A stretch of 64,000 nt of DNA. Origin: Undaria pinnatifida (lineage: Eukaryota; Sar; Phaeophyceae; Laminariales; Alariaceae). The translations under genes were made by a program, and so were the position numbers. The stretch covers positions 12,751,120 through 12,815,119 of the forward strand of contig JABAKD010000002.1 of assembly GCA_012845835.1 (NCBI GenBank), written 5' to 3'. This document shows positions 43,000-53,884 of this stretch, in pieces. The first letter of the stretch is position 1. Each line of letters starts with the position of its first letter. The notes below the pieces were generated by a model that did no database searches, was not told where the DNA came from, and saw only the letters and a program-made list of their open reading frames with translations.

Positions 43000-43520
43000 G
43001 CTGTGTTCCGCCTGGCTGAGGCGATTGGGTGCATGGAAATGTTGCTCAATTTTGACCCTTTTTTATCTGACTCGAGCTTTTGTCCATTTTTTTGAAGTTT
43101 TTTCGACCTTCTACTGCAAAACAATATTTTGATTTTAGTGCGGAACGAAAAGTATGTGAATTTAGTGCGGGGATATTTATCTGAAGATACTGTGATTTTG
43201 TTGGCTTGTAGAATTAGTGTAGGGGGGGTCCCGAAGAGCACCCACGTGTTCGGACAAACTCTTTGTACTTCTCTTGTTTATTGGCAGTTTTTAAGTTGAA
43301 TTTAGAGTTGGAACGGCTATCTCGCTCAGTTTTGATTTTCTTTTATCCTGACTCGAGTTTTGAAGATTCCTTCTTTTACTCTTCTTCGATTTTTTGGAAA
43401 AAAAACTCAACTTCAGTGTGGACAAAAATCCCTTGAAAATGGTGTGGGGATGCAAATCTTGAAGCAATGCCGCAATTTTTTCTCTTGAAGCTAGGGTAGG
43501 GGCGATTTCCGAAGAACACG
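43000..43520 (+). repeat. Diverged tandem duplication, ~285-bp unit
   Basis: The two halves, from about 43045 and 43325, share CTCARTTTTGA, CTGACTCGAG, TTTTTTGRA, TTYAGTGYGG, then GGGGRTCCCGAAGARCAC in order. No gene is evident in either half. Confidence 0.5.
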
Positions 43521-44004
43521 AAGAAGGCGAAGTAAGCAAGGAGAAAGCCGCCGGGAAGGTTCTCCGAGAAAAGGGTTCCGACAAGCGTGTACCGGGTGGG
43601 AGCGCCGATAGCGAAGTACGGCATTTTAATCAAGTGACCCCACGACCAATTAATTGCCGAGAAAACCGTAGCAATTTTGTGTACATGACATGAAATGTAT
43701 ATTATAGCTAGCTGCAGAACACGTGTATAATGTCAGTATAATATGTACCTGGTATACTATTTTGTTGTTGATGCCCACCCTGGCAACATCCATACATAGG
43801 AGTGTTATACATCCGCTCTCGGGGACACTTGTGGCAGGAGTCATATACATATATTCAAAGAATGTTACATCTGTAGAAACGAGCGGCCGGTGTATCATGC
43901 AGCTTGCAAAGATGAGTATCGACCCTTAAAATTTTTTCTTTTTGTTAACTCACAGCTGCCTATGTATTTTTTTTGTAAATGTAGTGCTCTGCTACGGGAA
44001 AACA

Positions 44005-44135
44005 TCCGTGCTGCTACTACTACTAAAACTACTTGATACTACTCACTACTACTACTACTAATGCTACTGCTACTACTGCTACTACTACTGCTACTACTAC
44101 TACTACTGCTACCACTACTACTACTACCACCTACA
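44005..44135. repeat. (CTA)n microsatellite
   Basis: ACT/GCT triplet run with occasional G and C interruptions. Confidence 0.9.
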
Positions 44136-44394
44136 GAAGTTAAACCCTTTGGGGAGCCATACGAAGTGAGAAATAAAACGGTGCTTTCTGATTAATGTTT
44201 TATCAATCGTCAGGGAAGAACGTGCCGAAATACGAGGATCACCGTGGGGCGCGCATGTGGCACAGTTCCTACACACTGCAAAACGGGCACACATTACCTC
44301 GCCAGCTCGCGGTGCTTCGTTTGGTGGTCGCTGCTGTAATTGCCACTTTTTTTTATCACTTTTTCCCTCCAAAGCTCCAACGTGCTACTTATTA

Positions 44395-45480
44395 GTCGCG
44401 AGCCAGGGACATTCCACGGTCCCCAGTGCGCAGGTCTAACACGTCGGCCAATCACCAATCAGTGGATGGGGGTGGGTTTCCACACCGTTCGGGGCGGTTG
44501 CGACCTGGGAGACCGTTTTCATCTCCGGGTTGTTGAAGTCGTAGATGTATGGAAGGCTTTATGATCCAGGGATGGTACCTTAACATCCCCGGGTGCGGCT
44601 GGGCGTCGATGTTGGCCGAGGGGAAACTCTCGCGGCGCGATGGCTATATGAGCCCCAGCAAATCAGCAATCAGTGGATGGGGGTGGGGTTTCCACACCAT
44701 GCGGGGCAGTATGGACCCAGGGGATCACCGTTTCTTCCCCGGGTTGTCGGAGTTGTAGATGCTTGGAACGATGTCTGATCCGGGGATGGGACCTTATTCT
44801 TCCCGGCTGCGACGGAACCTCGACGCTGGCCCGAGGGGAAACTTTACCCGCGCGCTGTATCTATGAGCCCCAGCCGATCACCGATCAGTAATGTAGGGGT
44901 GGGGTTTCCACACCGTGCGGAGCGGATTCGATCCGCGGGATCGCTGTTTTCGTCCCTGGGTTGTTGGAGCTGTAGATGTTTGGAAGGTTTCTTTGTTTGG
45001 GAGTGGGACCTTATCCTACCCAGGTGCCGCGGGACCTCGACGTTGGCCCTAGGGGCAACTCTCGAAGCGCGCAGGCTCTATGAGCCCCAGCCAATTAGCA
45101 ATCAGTGGATGGTGGGGTGAGGGTGAGGTTTCTGCACCGTTCAGCGCGGTATCGAGATAGGGGATCGCCGTTTTCGTACCCGGGTTGTCGAAGTTGTAAA
45201 TCTTTGGAAGGCGTTCTGATCCGGGGATGGGAATCTATCTTCCCCTTGCCCCGTTGGCTCCACGAGCCACAGCCTACTAGCGATCAGCCGATGGGGTCGA
45301 GGTTTCTACACCGTGCGGGGCGGTGTCGACCCGAGGGGTCACCGTTTTCGTCCCCGGTTTTGGTCGGAGTTGTAGAGATAAGGAGGGATTCCTGAGCTGG
45401 GGATGGGATCCTATTCTCTCCGCCTGCGGTGGAACCTCGATGGCTCTATGGCTGTAATATTCCTGTTCAGCATCATCTGT
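44395..45480 (+). repeat. Satellite array, ~185-220 bp unit, five units
   Basis: The landmark AATCAGTGGATGGGG and variants recur near 44451, 44658, 44877, 45092 and 45276. Each is followed by GGGGTTTCCACACCGT-like, GGGATCGCCGTTTTCGTCCC-like, GTTGTAGATGTTTGGAAGG-like and GACCTCGACGTTGGCCC-like blocks. Several overlapping open frames of 60-95 codons arise because the unit is often near a multiple of three. No family is recognised, so I treat it as satellite. Confidence 0.8.
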
Positions 45481-45728
45481 TAGAAGAGAGCCAGCGGCGT
45501 CTGGCAGGGTTTGATAAGCCAATCGGCGGCCAGAATTGTTATTCAGAATTGTACTTCAGCAGCGAGGCTGGCTTGATGGCTGTCACGACTAACACGGTAT
45601 TGTCGGGGAATGCTTAGGACGCCACAGCCACGGCTCGGCGCGACACGAGATCTGGTTGTGCCACCTACCCACCCTACCCGTACGGCAAGACGTGGCTGAA
45701 ACGCTTTGAGTGGCGATACCATTATAGC

Positions 45729-45729
<1 letters not shown>

Positions 45730-45763
<34 letters not shown>

Positions 45764-45807
45764 GGCAGGCAGGCAGACAGACAGACAGGCAGACAGACAG
45801 ACAGACT

Positions 45808-45838
<31 letters not shown>

Positions 45839-45850
45839 TCACAGGCAGAC
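45730..45850. repeat. (ACAG)n microsatellite
   Basis: AGAC/CAGA tetranucleotide array with CAGG variants; open Cys/Leu/Ser frames across it are artefacts. Confidence 0.95.
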
Positions 45851-46119
45851 GTGTTATCTGTATTATATGACATGGATACAACAGGGATATGTATGATACC
45901 ATATGACAATTGTCCCCCTCAATCAGAGTATGACAACTTCCATGCGCAGAACGTGGCTAGACGTGTTATAGTCTTGTTGACCCTGGTATCAACAGGGGCG
46001 TCACCAACCTGTATCCTTCACGAGGGCATACACTCCCCGTAACACACGCGATCAAAGTAGCACACGCAGGTTGCAAAGACAGACGAGTTTTGATCAAGTT
46101 TCGACCCCATGAACATGCC

Positions 46120-46940
46120 GAAGCGCATTGTTCATGTTTTTATGTAGATTCCAGGTGCAATCGTATATTTTACCATTCCCGTACCGGCATGCCTTACCAG
46201 GGTACCAGGTACCGTTATGCCATACCAGTTCGACAATTTATATATTATTACCGGTGGTTAACATATAGTCTATGAGGGTAGCTTCAAAATGGACTGTTAC
46301 AGTACCATTACTGTAAAACAAAGAATCGTCTATAGTTGTGGCAATATGCAGAGAGAGCAGAGCCTTGAAACATCCATTTTTGGACCCGGGGATGCTTAGT
46401 TATCATGCCCCCCGTATTCTCGGGATTTCGCGCAAAATTTCCAATAAGGAATTTTCTGAGGTGTACCAAGCTCTCGGAGGCCGAAAAATTGTGTTTTTTA
46501 CATTAATATTTTTCTATGGCACTTTTTATACCTTTCATTTTAAGCCATCTGAACAACTGTTCGTTGCGATGTTTATTTTACATCATCGCCGTTTGCCGGT
46601 GATTTTACATAATCTGGTCCGAGTGCTACTTGGTTATGCCGACACACACAAAGCAAGAAAAAGTTTGTTTTTTTTAGGCGTCAAACAAAAAATGGAGGCT
46701 GTGGGGATGCCGGAAGTACTTCCGGCCGTCTGATTTTCTTTCAATAACTTATGATTAATCCAAACTGCTCTTAGATAACTTGCCGGACTGGTAGTCTATC
46801 TAAAACCATTGATACATGATGCCGGCATTGTATCAAATACTATCAAATAGCACCTGTTTTGTAGCGTTTTGTTCTTGTACCATTCCACTGCGCTTTAATA
46901 TGCACCACGGGCATAATCTTTGTCTATCAGGTAACACATT
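46120..46940. other. No recognisable gene
   Basis: AT-rich sequence with one TACCAGGTA (46203-46211) and CTTACCAGGGTACCAGG nearby. The open frame 46338-46733 (131 codons) has no recognisable domain and strong T-rich bias; I would not call it. Confidence 0.4.
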
Positions 46941-47009
46941 TACTTCGTATGAAGTATATTTATTTTACTTTTAATCATCACGTTTACTCTCCAGCCCAAC
47001 TCGCAAGAG

Positions 47010-47480
47010 GTTTGTTTTTACCCTCAGCGACCTTCTGGACAAGCCGTGGCGGTGGTCACAGGTGCCTTCCTTTCTCCTCGCCGGTAATTGCCGTCATTTT
47101 TATCGCGCATAGGGTTCAACGTTCTCACTTTTCAGCTGTTCATGCTCGTCGCTTTCCTCCCGTAAATTTTAATACGCAAGCAAAAGCCCCTACAAGCACT
47201 TGCATGCACTCGGTGATACTTGGCGGCATGTTTATGCTCGTACCTGGTACGCTTTGCACGTCTTCACCGATAGGTATATTTCTCTTTAAGAAATGACGCG
47301 CGCATGTGCCGAAAGTGGGAGAGCGCGAGTTTTGCAAGATTCGATGCGAATCGGCCAGCAGTGGGAACGCCGAACCCTACGCGCGACGAAAACGAGGGCA
47401 CATACCGGGCGGGGGAAAAGGGACAATGACCCTTGCGGCCGGCCGTGCCTTGTCCGCAAGTTCGCTGAGCTCTGGAACGC
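47010..47480. mobile_element. Element J, second copy
   Basis: The left arm (GGTTTGTTTTTACCCTC, GCGACCTTCTGGACAAGCCG, GCGCATAGGGTTCAACG) and right arm (GGGAACGCCGAACCCTACGC, ACATACCGGGCGGGGGAAAA, CTTGTCCGCAAGTTCGCTGA) are inverted and match the element at 39765-40240. The centre is shorter and lacks the tRNA-like block. Confidence 0.6.
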
Positions 47481-47764
47481 AAAAGGGACGATCAAACGAG
47501 GCACCAAGGATGCGGTAGAGTAGTCACTATGGGGACCGTTTTTGTGCAGTGGCTGGGGTCACTGGCGCGTGTAACCCCCCCCTGCTATTCTAGGCAGGGG
47601 TCTTGAGCTTTCGTGCTTTTTTAATTTTTGCGACATGAACCCGCAATGGAATGGTTACCTAAGCTGCGCCGGACGATTCGCCTAGCGTATTTTGGTTAGT
47701 GAGGTGTACAGCTAGTCACTCGTGCGAGTGATGAAAGCTCGGTACCTGGTAGTGAAGACGGGGG

Positions 47765-47822
47765 TATGTAATAACATCATCATAACATCATCATAACACC
47801 GTCGTAACACCGTCGTAACATC
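47765..47822 (+). repeat. ~12-bp tandem repeat
   Basis: CATCATAACATCAT changes to CACCGTCGTAACACCG within the same register, so one half is a point-substituted version of the other. Confidence 0.8.
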
Positions 47823-48239
47823 CCCCCCACTAGTACCGTAGTCTTCGGCAAAATAACGAAACAATGTTGCTCACTCTTGGCTTCGAATCCTACGGCGGCG
47901 GTGGTCAACACTCATAATAAGTGCGCTGATGTGTAGGACTGGCTGTAAATCAGAGCGAAGTTCGACTGAATTAAACCAGGTTTCTGGCCCGCCGGTCATT
48001 CGATTGGTAGAACAGATCGCCTTGCATTGTTGTTCGGGGAAATTCAAACGAGCGAAGCGAGCCGAGCGGGCGAAGCGAACTTTAATCACCCCCGCCCCCC
48101 ACTGGCTGGCAATGCCTGCCTGGTCGGTGAAAACCCGACGTACTCTGTCCCGGCATGGCAGAGGTGCGAGCGTGTATGACGGCACGGACTACGGTCATGC
48201 ATGATACGACGATTGCATTTCTTCCAGGCGCGGGTGCGA

Positions 48240-48840
48240 GCCTATTTCCTTTTGAAAAATCTTGAAGCCAAGGATAATACGCTGGGGGAGGGGGGGCTTT
48301 CTTCCTCCTTTTGAAGTACTTCTAGCCAGAAAGAACACTCTGGGGGGGAGGGGGGTTCCAGTTTCCTATAATGTGTTGATACCCGATTGCGTCGGTGCAA
48401 CCCCGGTGTTCCAAATATCTTTCCTTTTGGCACTGAAGTCAAGGAGATCATGTTAGGGGATGCAGGGGGGGTGCATGCCCGATTAATTTTGAAGCTGGGT
48501 AGCCAAGGACAATACTGTGTAAGCAACGAGAGTATGCTTGAAGGGGAGGGAGGCGGGTGCGGGAGGTGCGGAGCCAGTCTTCTCTTGAAATTTCTCGAAA
48601 CCACAAAGAATATGCTAGGGCGGGGCGGGACGGGGCGGGGCGGGTGTGGTGCTCGGCGGATCTACTTCGCGTGCAAGAACCGGGCACACGGTGGAACAAA
48701 CACGCAGTCAGGTCTTCGGCTTCTTCCGTTACACGAAGGGTTCCCAATGTATTTATACCCGGCTGCGTCGCTACAGCCTCGGTCTTCCGAGCCTTTTTCG
48801 TTCGAAACCATAGCCACGAAGAAAATGTGTTAGGGGGGCA
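48240..48840 (+). repeat. Degenerate tandem array, unit ~60-200 bp
   Basis: The block (A)AGCCAAGGATAATACGCTGG, followed by a G-rich run, recurs in diverged form near 48262, 48321, 48433, 48498, 48595 and 48808. A longer phrase (GGTTCCCA..ATACCCG.YTGCGTCG) occurs at 48353 and 48729. Confidence 0.55.
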
Positions 48841-48844
48841 CAGT

Positions 48845-48933
48845 AGTAGCGGTAGTGGTAGTAGTAGTTAATGGTATTATTATTAGTAGTGGTATTAGTG
48901 GTAGTAGTAATAGTAGTAGTAGTAGAAGTAGTA

Positions 48934-48988
<55 letters not shown>

Positions 48989-49005
48989 CAGCAGCAGTAG
49001 TAGTA
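48845..49005. repeat. (GTA)n microsatellite
   Basis: TAG triplets with interruptions on the left and a purer run from 48943; ends in GCAGCAGCAG. Confidence 0.9.
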
Positions 49006-49169
49006 GTATTCGTAGTACGCGCGGCCAGGCAGAGGCAGACCTCAACTGGCAAATCTGCTCTATGTATAGTCTGACCGTCTTTCTTTGTGAAAGTGCTGCT
49101 GTCGATCCTGGTACTATACAGTATTAACGGCACTATGTATGGAGCGTCACCGACCTATAGCCTGCATGA

Positions 49170-49275
49170 GGGACCCGTGCTAGAGTAGAGGTGGCGCTTT
49201 TTAGCTGAAACGTTTTTTTTTTTCTTTCTGAGTGTGACGGGGCTCCTTAGCCCAAAACCGTCCGAACGAATACCA
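49170..49275. mobile_element. MITE-1 fragment H
   Basis: CCCGTGCTAGAGTAGAGGTG followed by a T run and GGGGCTCCTTAGCCCAAAAC matches the first third of MITE-1; the rest is missing. Confidence 0.5.
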
Positions 49276-49504
49276 TTCTTGTTCACCAAGGCTTGGGTAG
49301 GGAGGATGTTATGATGACGTTATGGTTTACCCCCTTTTGCACGCCCGGGCTTGAGCCAACTAGCACGGGTGACTCTGTACGCCACCGAAAAAAAAATTGA
49401 GGCGAATTGTTTGGCGCAGAGCAGCTAGCTAACCTGCCCACGCACTGCGGATCTACATCGCAAGACGCAAGCAGCACGAATAGCCTAACACCGCAAGGAG
49501 CAGG

Positions 49505-49528
49505 CGGGTCACTCGCGCGAGTGACCCG
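49505..49528. repeat. 24-bp perfect palindrome
   Basis: Centred on CACTCGCGCGAGTG with GGGT/ACCC arms. Imperfect relatives occur at about 25197-25218, 34365-34382 and 47714-47731. Confidence 0.85.
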
Positions 49529-49809
49529 GAGCCCCTGCTCAAACCAGGCCCCAGAAGTGACCCACCGCCCTGCCTAAGCGTTGGTCTGATGTAGCTATTG
49601 AGTGCTCGTTCTGCATACCTATTAGGCCATGGGTTTGTTCATCGGGTTGCACAGGCAGATTTTTTCTAAACCAGTTCTTGGGTGAGCTATGGAGCTCCTC
49701 AAGTGATTATGAGCCTCAGAAAAAGGGGGGGGGGCGGGGGGCAAGAGCTAGTGCGCCTACACCGTAGAGCATGTGTCCACGTTGCACACGCGCCGCAGAG
49801 CCGTCCCAC

Positions 49810-50105
49810 GTGAAGAGTCGCACTTTCTGAGCCAAAGCATTTCTGACCGGTTTTGAGCTCCTCCGAAGCGAGGAACTGCACCGGCCAGTCTCATAATTGT
49901 ACGAGTGTGTATTTGTCTTAGGACTAGCGCATGGAAGTGTTGGTCGGATTGCGCAAGCGAATGCCTTCCAAGTCGTGATGCGCAAGCGAATGCCTTCGAA
50001 GTCACGACGAGTGCCTTCGAAGTCATGCGTCGGGTGAGATGTTGAGCTCCTCATGATAGGGGCTCAGAAATTTCTTAGAATATGGTTCACCCCTACCGTG
50101 GTATG
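49810..50105 (+). repeat. Dispersed repeat D copy with short internal triplication
   Basis: GAGCTCCTCCGAAGCGAGGA, AGCGCATGGAAGTGTTGGTC, GGGTGAGATGTTGAGCTCC and AATTTCTTAGAAT. The phrase CGAATGCCTTCGAAGTCATG is present three times in variant form between 49958 and 50030. Confidence 0.6.
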
Positions 50106-50520
50106 ATTCTTGTGCGGAGAATTACGTGGCGGTTCAGGCACGTCCCCTCGTCCCGGGCTGCGTCGTGTGATCGATGCTGCTGTAAACGTCACTTGTTTCC
50201 CTCGAGGCGCCTTTACCTGTCTCATCCCACAAATCATGCACAGCTTGCAAACTTGAGTTTCAATCATTCAATCGGTCGTACTCAGAGATAACATTTTTCA
50301 ATTTTTGTAACATCATACCAGGTACCAGATGAGGTTCCAAACGTACTTCGCTTTACAGAGTTTTTTTTTCTGTTTTACAGGCTGCATAATTTTGTGTTCT
50401 TTGTGCGTGCGCTTCTTACAGATATATTTCGCTCTACAGTGGGGGGTTCGGATGTGTTTTAAGCTTTCTTTGGCGTGCGTGTGCGTGTGTGCTTTTTTAC
50501 GAATACCGAGATGGTGTCGA

Positions 50521-50602
50521 CCCAACCCCAACCCCGACCCCAACCCTAACCCCAACCCCAACCCCAACCCCAACCCTATCCCTAACCCTAACCCTAACCA
50601 TA
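50521..50602 (+). repeat. Telomere-like CCCCAA/CCCTAA tract
   Basis: CCCCAACC units grade into CCCTAACCCTAACCCTAACC. It is the longest telomere-like tract in the window. Confidence 0.75.
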
Positions 50603-50819
50603 ATCTAGGCTAAGGCTTCGACCCGGGCGCGGCTTCGCTGCGCAATTTTGAAACTTCTGAAGAAAAATGTGCGCATCACCTCAAGAATCGAAATATATTT
50701 GGTGATTTATCTCGTTGGTTTCGTGGGTTGAGAACGCCGCAAAACAAGTTACTGTTTTTTTTCCGAAATGGTCTCCCTCTGAAGTCCCAAAGGGATTTGC
50801 ACGCGGGGGGGATCCCGTT

Positions 50820-51010
50820 AGATCCGCGATCTAAGACGGGCAGGATACTTTGAAACCGATGTCTGAGGAATAAAGAACATCGCAATATCCATCCTTATCG
50901 CACAATCACGGCGGAAACGCCATTCATTTTAGAATACCGGGATTGGGGTGGTAGGGTCTCGCGTGCAGTGACATGGAGGCGTTCCGAATCCCTGTAGAAC
51001 TGCGTGCGAC
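50820..51010. repeat. Dispersed repeat M
   Basis: GATCCGCGATCTAAGACGGG, then about 130 bp later GGTAGGGTCTCGCGTGCAGT. It matches 57903-58035 (GATCCGAGATCTAAGACGGA, GATAGGGTCTCGCCTTCCGT) and partly 58040-58100. Confidence 0.55.
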
Positions 51011-51246
51011 GCCATCGGCAGCAAACTGCTTGAAATTGGTGTCGGAGGCATTCTGCATTTTACTATTATTAGCAGAACGGAGATCTAACACGGTTACACT
51101 AGCTGTCTTCGGGCTCTGAACTCTAAGGCGTGTGTGTGTGTTGTCTTCACGTTTCATCGGTTCCTTCTATCCTGCGATATCACTGGAAACCCCCAGTGTC
51201 CATCCTGGTCCTTCTTCCCAAAGAGGTACAAATTCCGTCGTCTCTA

Positions 51247-51345
51247 GGGCTGCGAGTCGGGACGGCTTGAGTCGCCGACTAGCTATTGGTCGGACTAACA
51301 GTCAGTCGTGAAACAGAGGTGTCGACTCTCCGAGTTATTGGTGTA
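51247..51345. mobile_element. MITE-3 fragment
   Basis: GGGCTGCGAGTCGGGACGGC preceded by TA, with CTATTGGTCGGACTAACAGT and AGAGGTGTCGACTCTCCGAG; the right half is absent. Confidence 0.6.
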
Positions 51346-51934
51346 AGTACAAGAAGGCGTTTTTTTAACGCGGGATACAGCTTTTCAACGTCAATTGCTG
51401 CGGGCTGCGAATACCCTCACATGTAGGCGTGAGTCCTTTATGCCACCTCTTTCATGCCCGTGTTTTTTCATTGTGCTACTGAAACTGTGAATTATACCGC
51501 AATTTTGCCCAATTGTGCTCTTATTCTACCACCAGAAAGGCGTTATGTTCCCCGTTATATTTCCCACCATGCCGCAATAGCTCAAAATATACCCATCAGA
51601 TATCAATCATGGGGTATCGATCTACCATAAAAGATAATGTTTACGGTATAATCTGGTGTGGCGTAAGCCGTCACTGACAACAAGGCAAAGCGTGCGCTTT
51701 GTCACGTTTTATAGACGCGGATTAAACAAGTTTAGTAATGTTTTCGGAGGCATTTTCAACGGGGGACACCGCCGGTAACGGTTTTTATACCACTAGTCTA
51801 CTGCATTATGCTCCTAAAAGGAGGATTATGTCAGCTCAGCCCTGATTACGCTGGCTTTATGGTCGTATGGTAATTCGCACAAGAAAGATGAATTCTGCTA
51901 GAAATGATGTTGGCACAAAGAATTCAAGCCTGTT

Positions 51935-52030
51935 CGCATATTCCAGAGTGATTGGAGCCTGTCCTGTGCCCAGGGACTTGACTACGCGAGTTAATGTGAG
52001 AACAACAGAAGAATGTGAGAACAGCAACAA
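51935..52030 (+). mobile_element. LINE-B 3' terminal fragment
   Basis: GAGTGATTGGAGCCTGTCCT, GACTTGACTACGCGAGTTAA and TGTGAGAACAACA match the LINE-B terminus. The tail is not an expanded (AAC)n here. Confidence 0.7.
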
Positions 52031-52724
52031 CGCCCTGTGAGACTTCAACGCGGGGCGGGAGATCCCCAGGCACACACATGCACACATGGCGGAACATTAT
52101 GTAGAGCTGGCGTTCTTCCGAAGAAATCGTCCGAGTCTGCGTCGTATTGCAGCTGTGGGTCGATCCATCGAGCAGCTCTTCCTCGTTCGTTCACTGTTAT
52201 ACGAATGTTGTACGAAGCATCATGTCTCTTTGTTTTGCAAAAACGCTTGTCTTTTTGGTACGATGTTGTACGCTATGACAGATGATAGTTCACGAGTTGC
52301 AGTCGTCATCGACGCGCGCGCGCGTTTCGCGCAAGGTTGGGGGAGACAGCAACAAACAAACAACCCCACTGAGGGATTCAAGACCTTTAATTATGGGGAC
52401 AATTCAGTTCGCTTTTCGGCTCGTATCCCCGTGAGGTAATATTGCGACTGAAACAATTGATGTCACGATCCTCTAGCCCGAGGCAAAACGTTATCTTGCA
52501 TGTCTTGTACTTGTCGTTTTTGTGCTTTTCTTGTATAAACAGATGCCGTTTCCTTCGTCTTTAAAATTACGGGGATCTAGGTCATATTTAGTGCGCTTTT
52601 CTTGTGTAAAACGTAGCCCAATATTTTTTTTTTGCCGCCGTTCTCCGGCAGGCCGTCCGGGGCGCCTCCAGCGCCCCCCCCGCTGCCGGGGGGGAGGGGG
52701 GGTTGCTCGCTTTAGCGAGTACCT

Positions 52725-52990
52725 GACTTCTTCTACGATAGCCTCCCCCCCAAAACCAGCGATTTTGTTTAACGAACGACCATTTTCATGGCTGCTCGAC
52801 ACAAGGAAGGATACAATCGAAAAAAAAGTATCCACATATTCCCTTGTGTGCGAAGGTGTATCGGTCGATGACGTCGGGGAGGGTGTCGAGGGACACCGTA
52901 TTTCAAGAGATACGACCGGTATCATAGGGGCTGGTTTTAAAACCGACGATTTCGTTGAGCAAAAGTTGGGGGGGCTGCCGTAGTAAGACT
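52725..52990. mobile_element. MITE-2 copy
   Basis: GACTTCTTCTACGATAGCC with a C run on the left; GGGGGGGCTGCCGTAGTAAG on the right. Internal blocks match the copy at 31938-32188 throughout. An apparent 153-codon frame crosses it and is not a gene. Confidence 0.75.
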
Positions 52991-53305
52991 CACCCGGTAA
53001 TTATTAGTAGATTATTAGTAGTAGTGCAGTAAATGCTGCTGGCTCTCAGCCCTTGTGATTAGAGACTGTGAGACCACAAACCAGTACTGCAATAGCAAAC
53101 GAACAGAGAAAAACTAATTTAAATGCAATGTCAGCACACCCGGGTACGAATAACACACGCAGCAAAAAAACAAGCCAAATTGGAAACCAGTAAAAAGCAA
53201 CAAAACAAAACGAAAGAAGGAGAAGTTCACCGGTCGACGTAATATCACAATCATCATGATAAAACCGTTCAAGAATTCAGTATTCAACGCGGGATAAGGT
53301 TTTGG

Positions 53306-53309
<4 letters not shown>

Positions 53310-53336
<27 letters not shown>

Positions 53337-53369
53337 TCGTTCGTTCGTTCGTCCGTTCGTTCGTTCGTT

Positions 53370-53400
<31 letters not shown>

Positions 53401-53607
53401 TCGTTCGTCCGTTCGTTCGTTCGTTCGTTCGTTCGTTCGTTCGTTCGTTCGTTCGTTCGTTCGTTCGTTCGTTCGTTCGTTCGTTCGTTCGTTCGTTCGT
53501 TCGTTCGTTCGTTCGTTCGTTCGTTCGTTCGTTCGTTCGTTCGTTCGTTCGTTCGTTCGTTCGTTCGTTCGTTCGTTCGTTCGTTCGTTCGTTCGTTCGT
53601 TCGTTCG
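53310..53607. repeat. (GTTC)n microsatellite, ~300 bp
   Basis: Tetranucleotide array, near-perfect from about 53405, with a few GTCC and GCTC variants at the left. It abuts the MITE-1 terminus at 53608. Three tetrapeptide-repeat frames are artefacts. Confidence 0.95.
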
Positions 53608-53878
53608 ACGCCCGCTAGGATAGAGGCGCGCCAACCATGGTTTTTCTTCAAGGTTCCTCAAAATTGGCAGCTTAAGAAGATCTCTCTCCCAAAAACTGAT
53701 TTGGAGAAAAAATAAAAACTGCTACCGGGGATGAAAAATCCCATGGCACAACGAGAATCATGCACTAAGAAATGACCTATTTTTTATTTCTTTTCCGACG
53801 ATTTTGGGTTAAGGAGCCCCTTTGTTCAGTAAACATTTCTTCAGACGAAAACTGCTACATCTATCGTAGCACGTGTCG
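53608..53878. mobile_element. MITE-1 copy G
   Basis: Left ACGCCCGCTAGGATAGAGGC; right GCTACATCTATCGTAGCACG. Internal GCTTAAGAAGATCTCTCTCC and CCGACGATTTTGGGTTAAGG. It separates (GTTC)n from the LINE-B remnant. Confidence 0.75.
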
Positions 53879-53884
53879 ATTTTG

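Noticed and set aside
46338-46733. 131-codon plus-strand frame
   Set aside because: No domain, strongly T-rich, no repeat or neighbour support.
53277-53715. Tetrapeptide-repeat frames on both strands
   Set aside because: Translation of (GTTC)n; no non-repetitive coding sequence attached.
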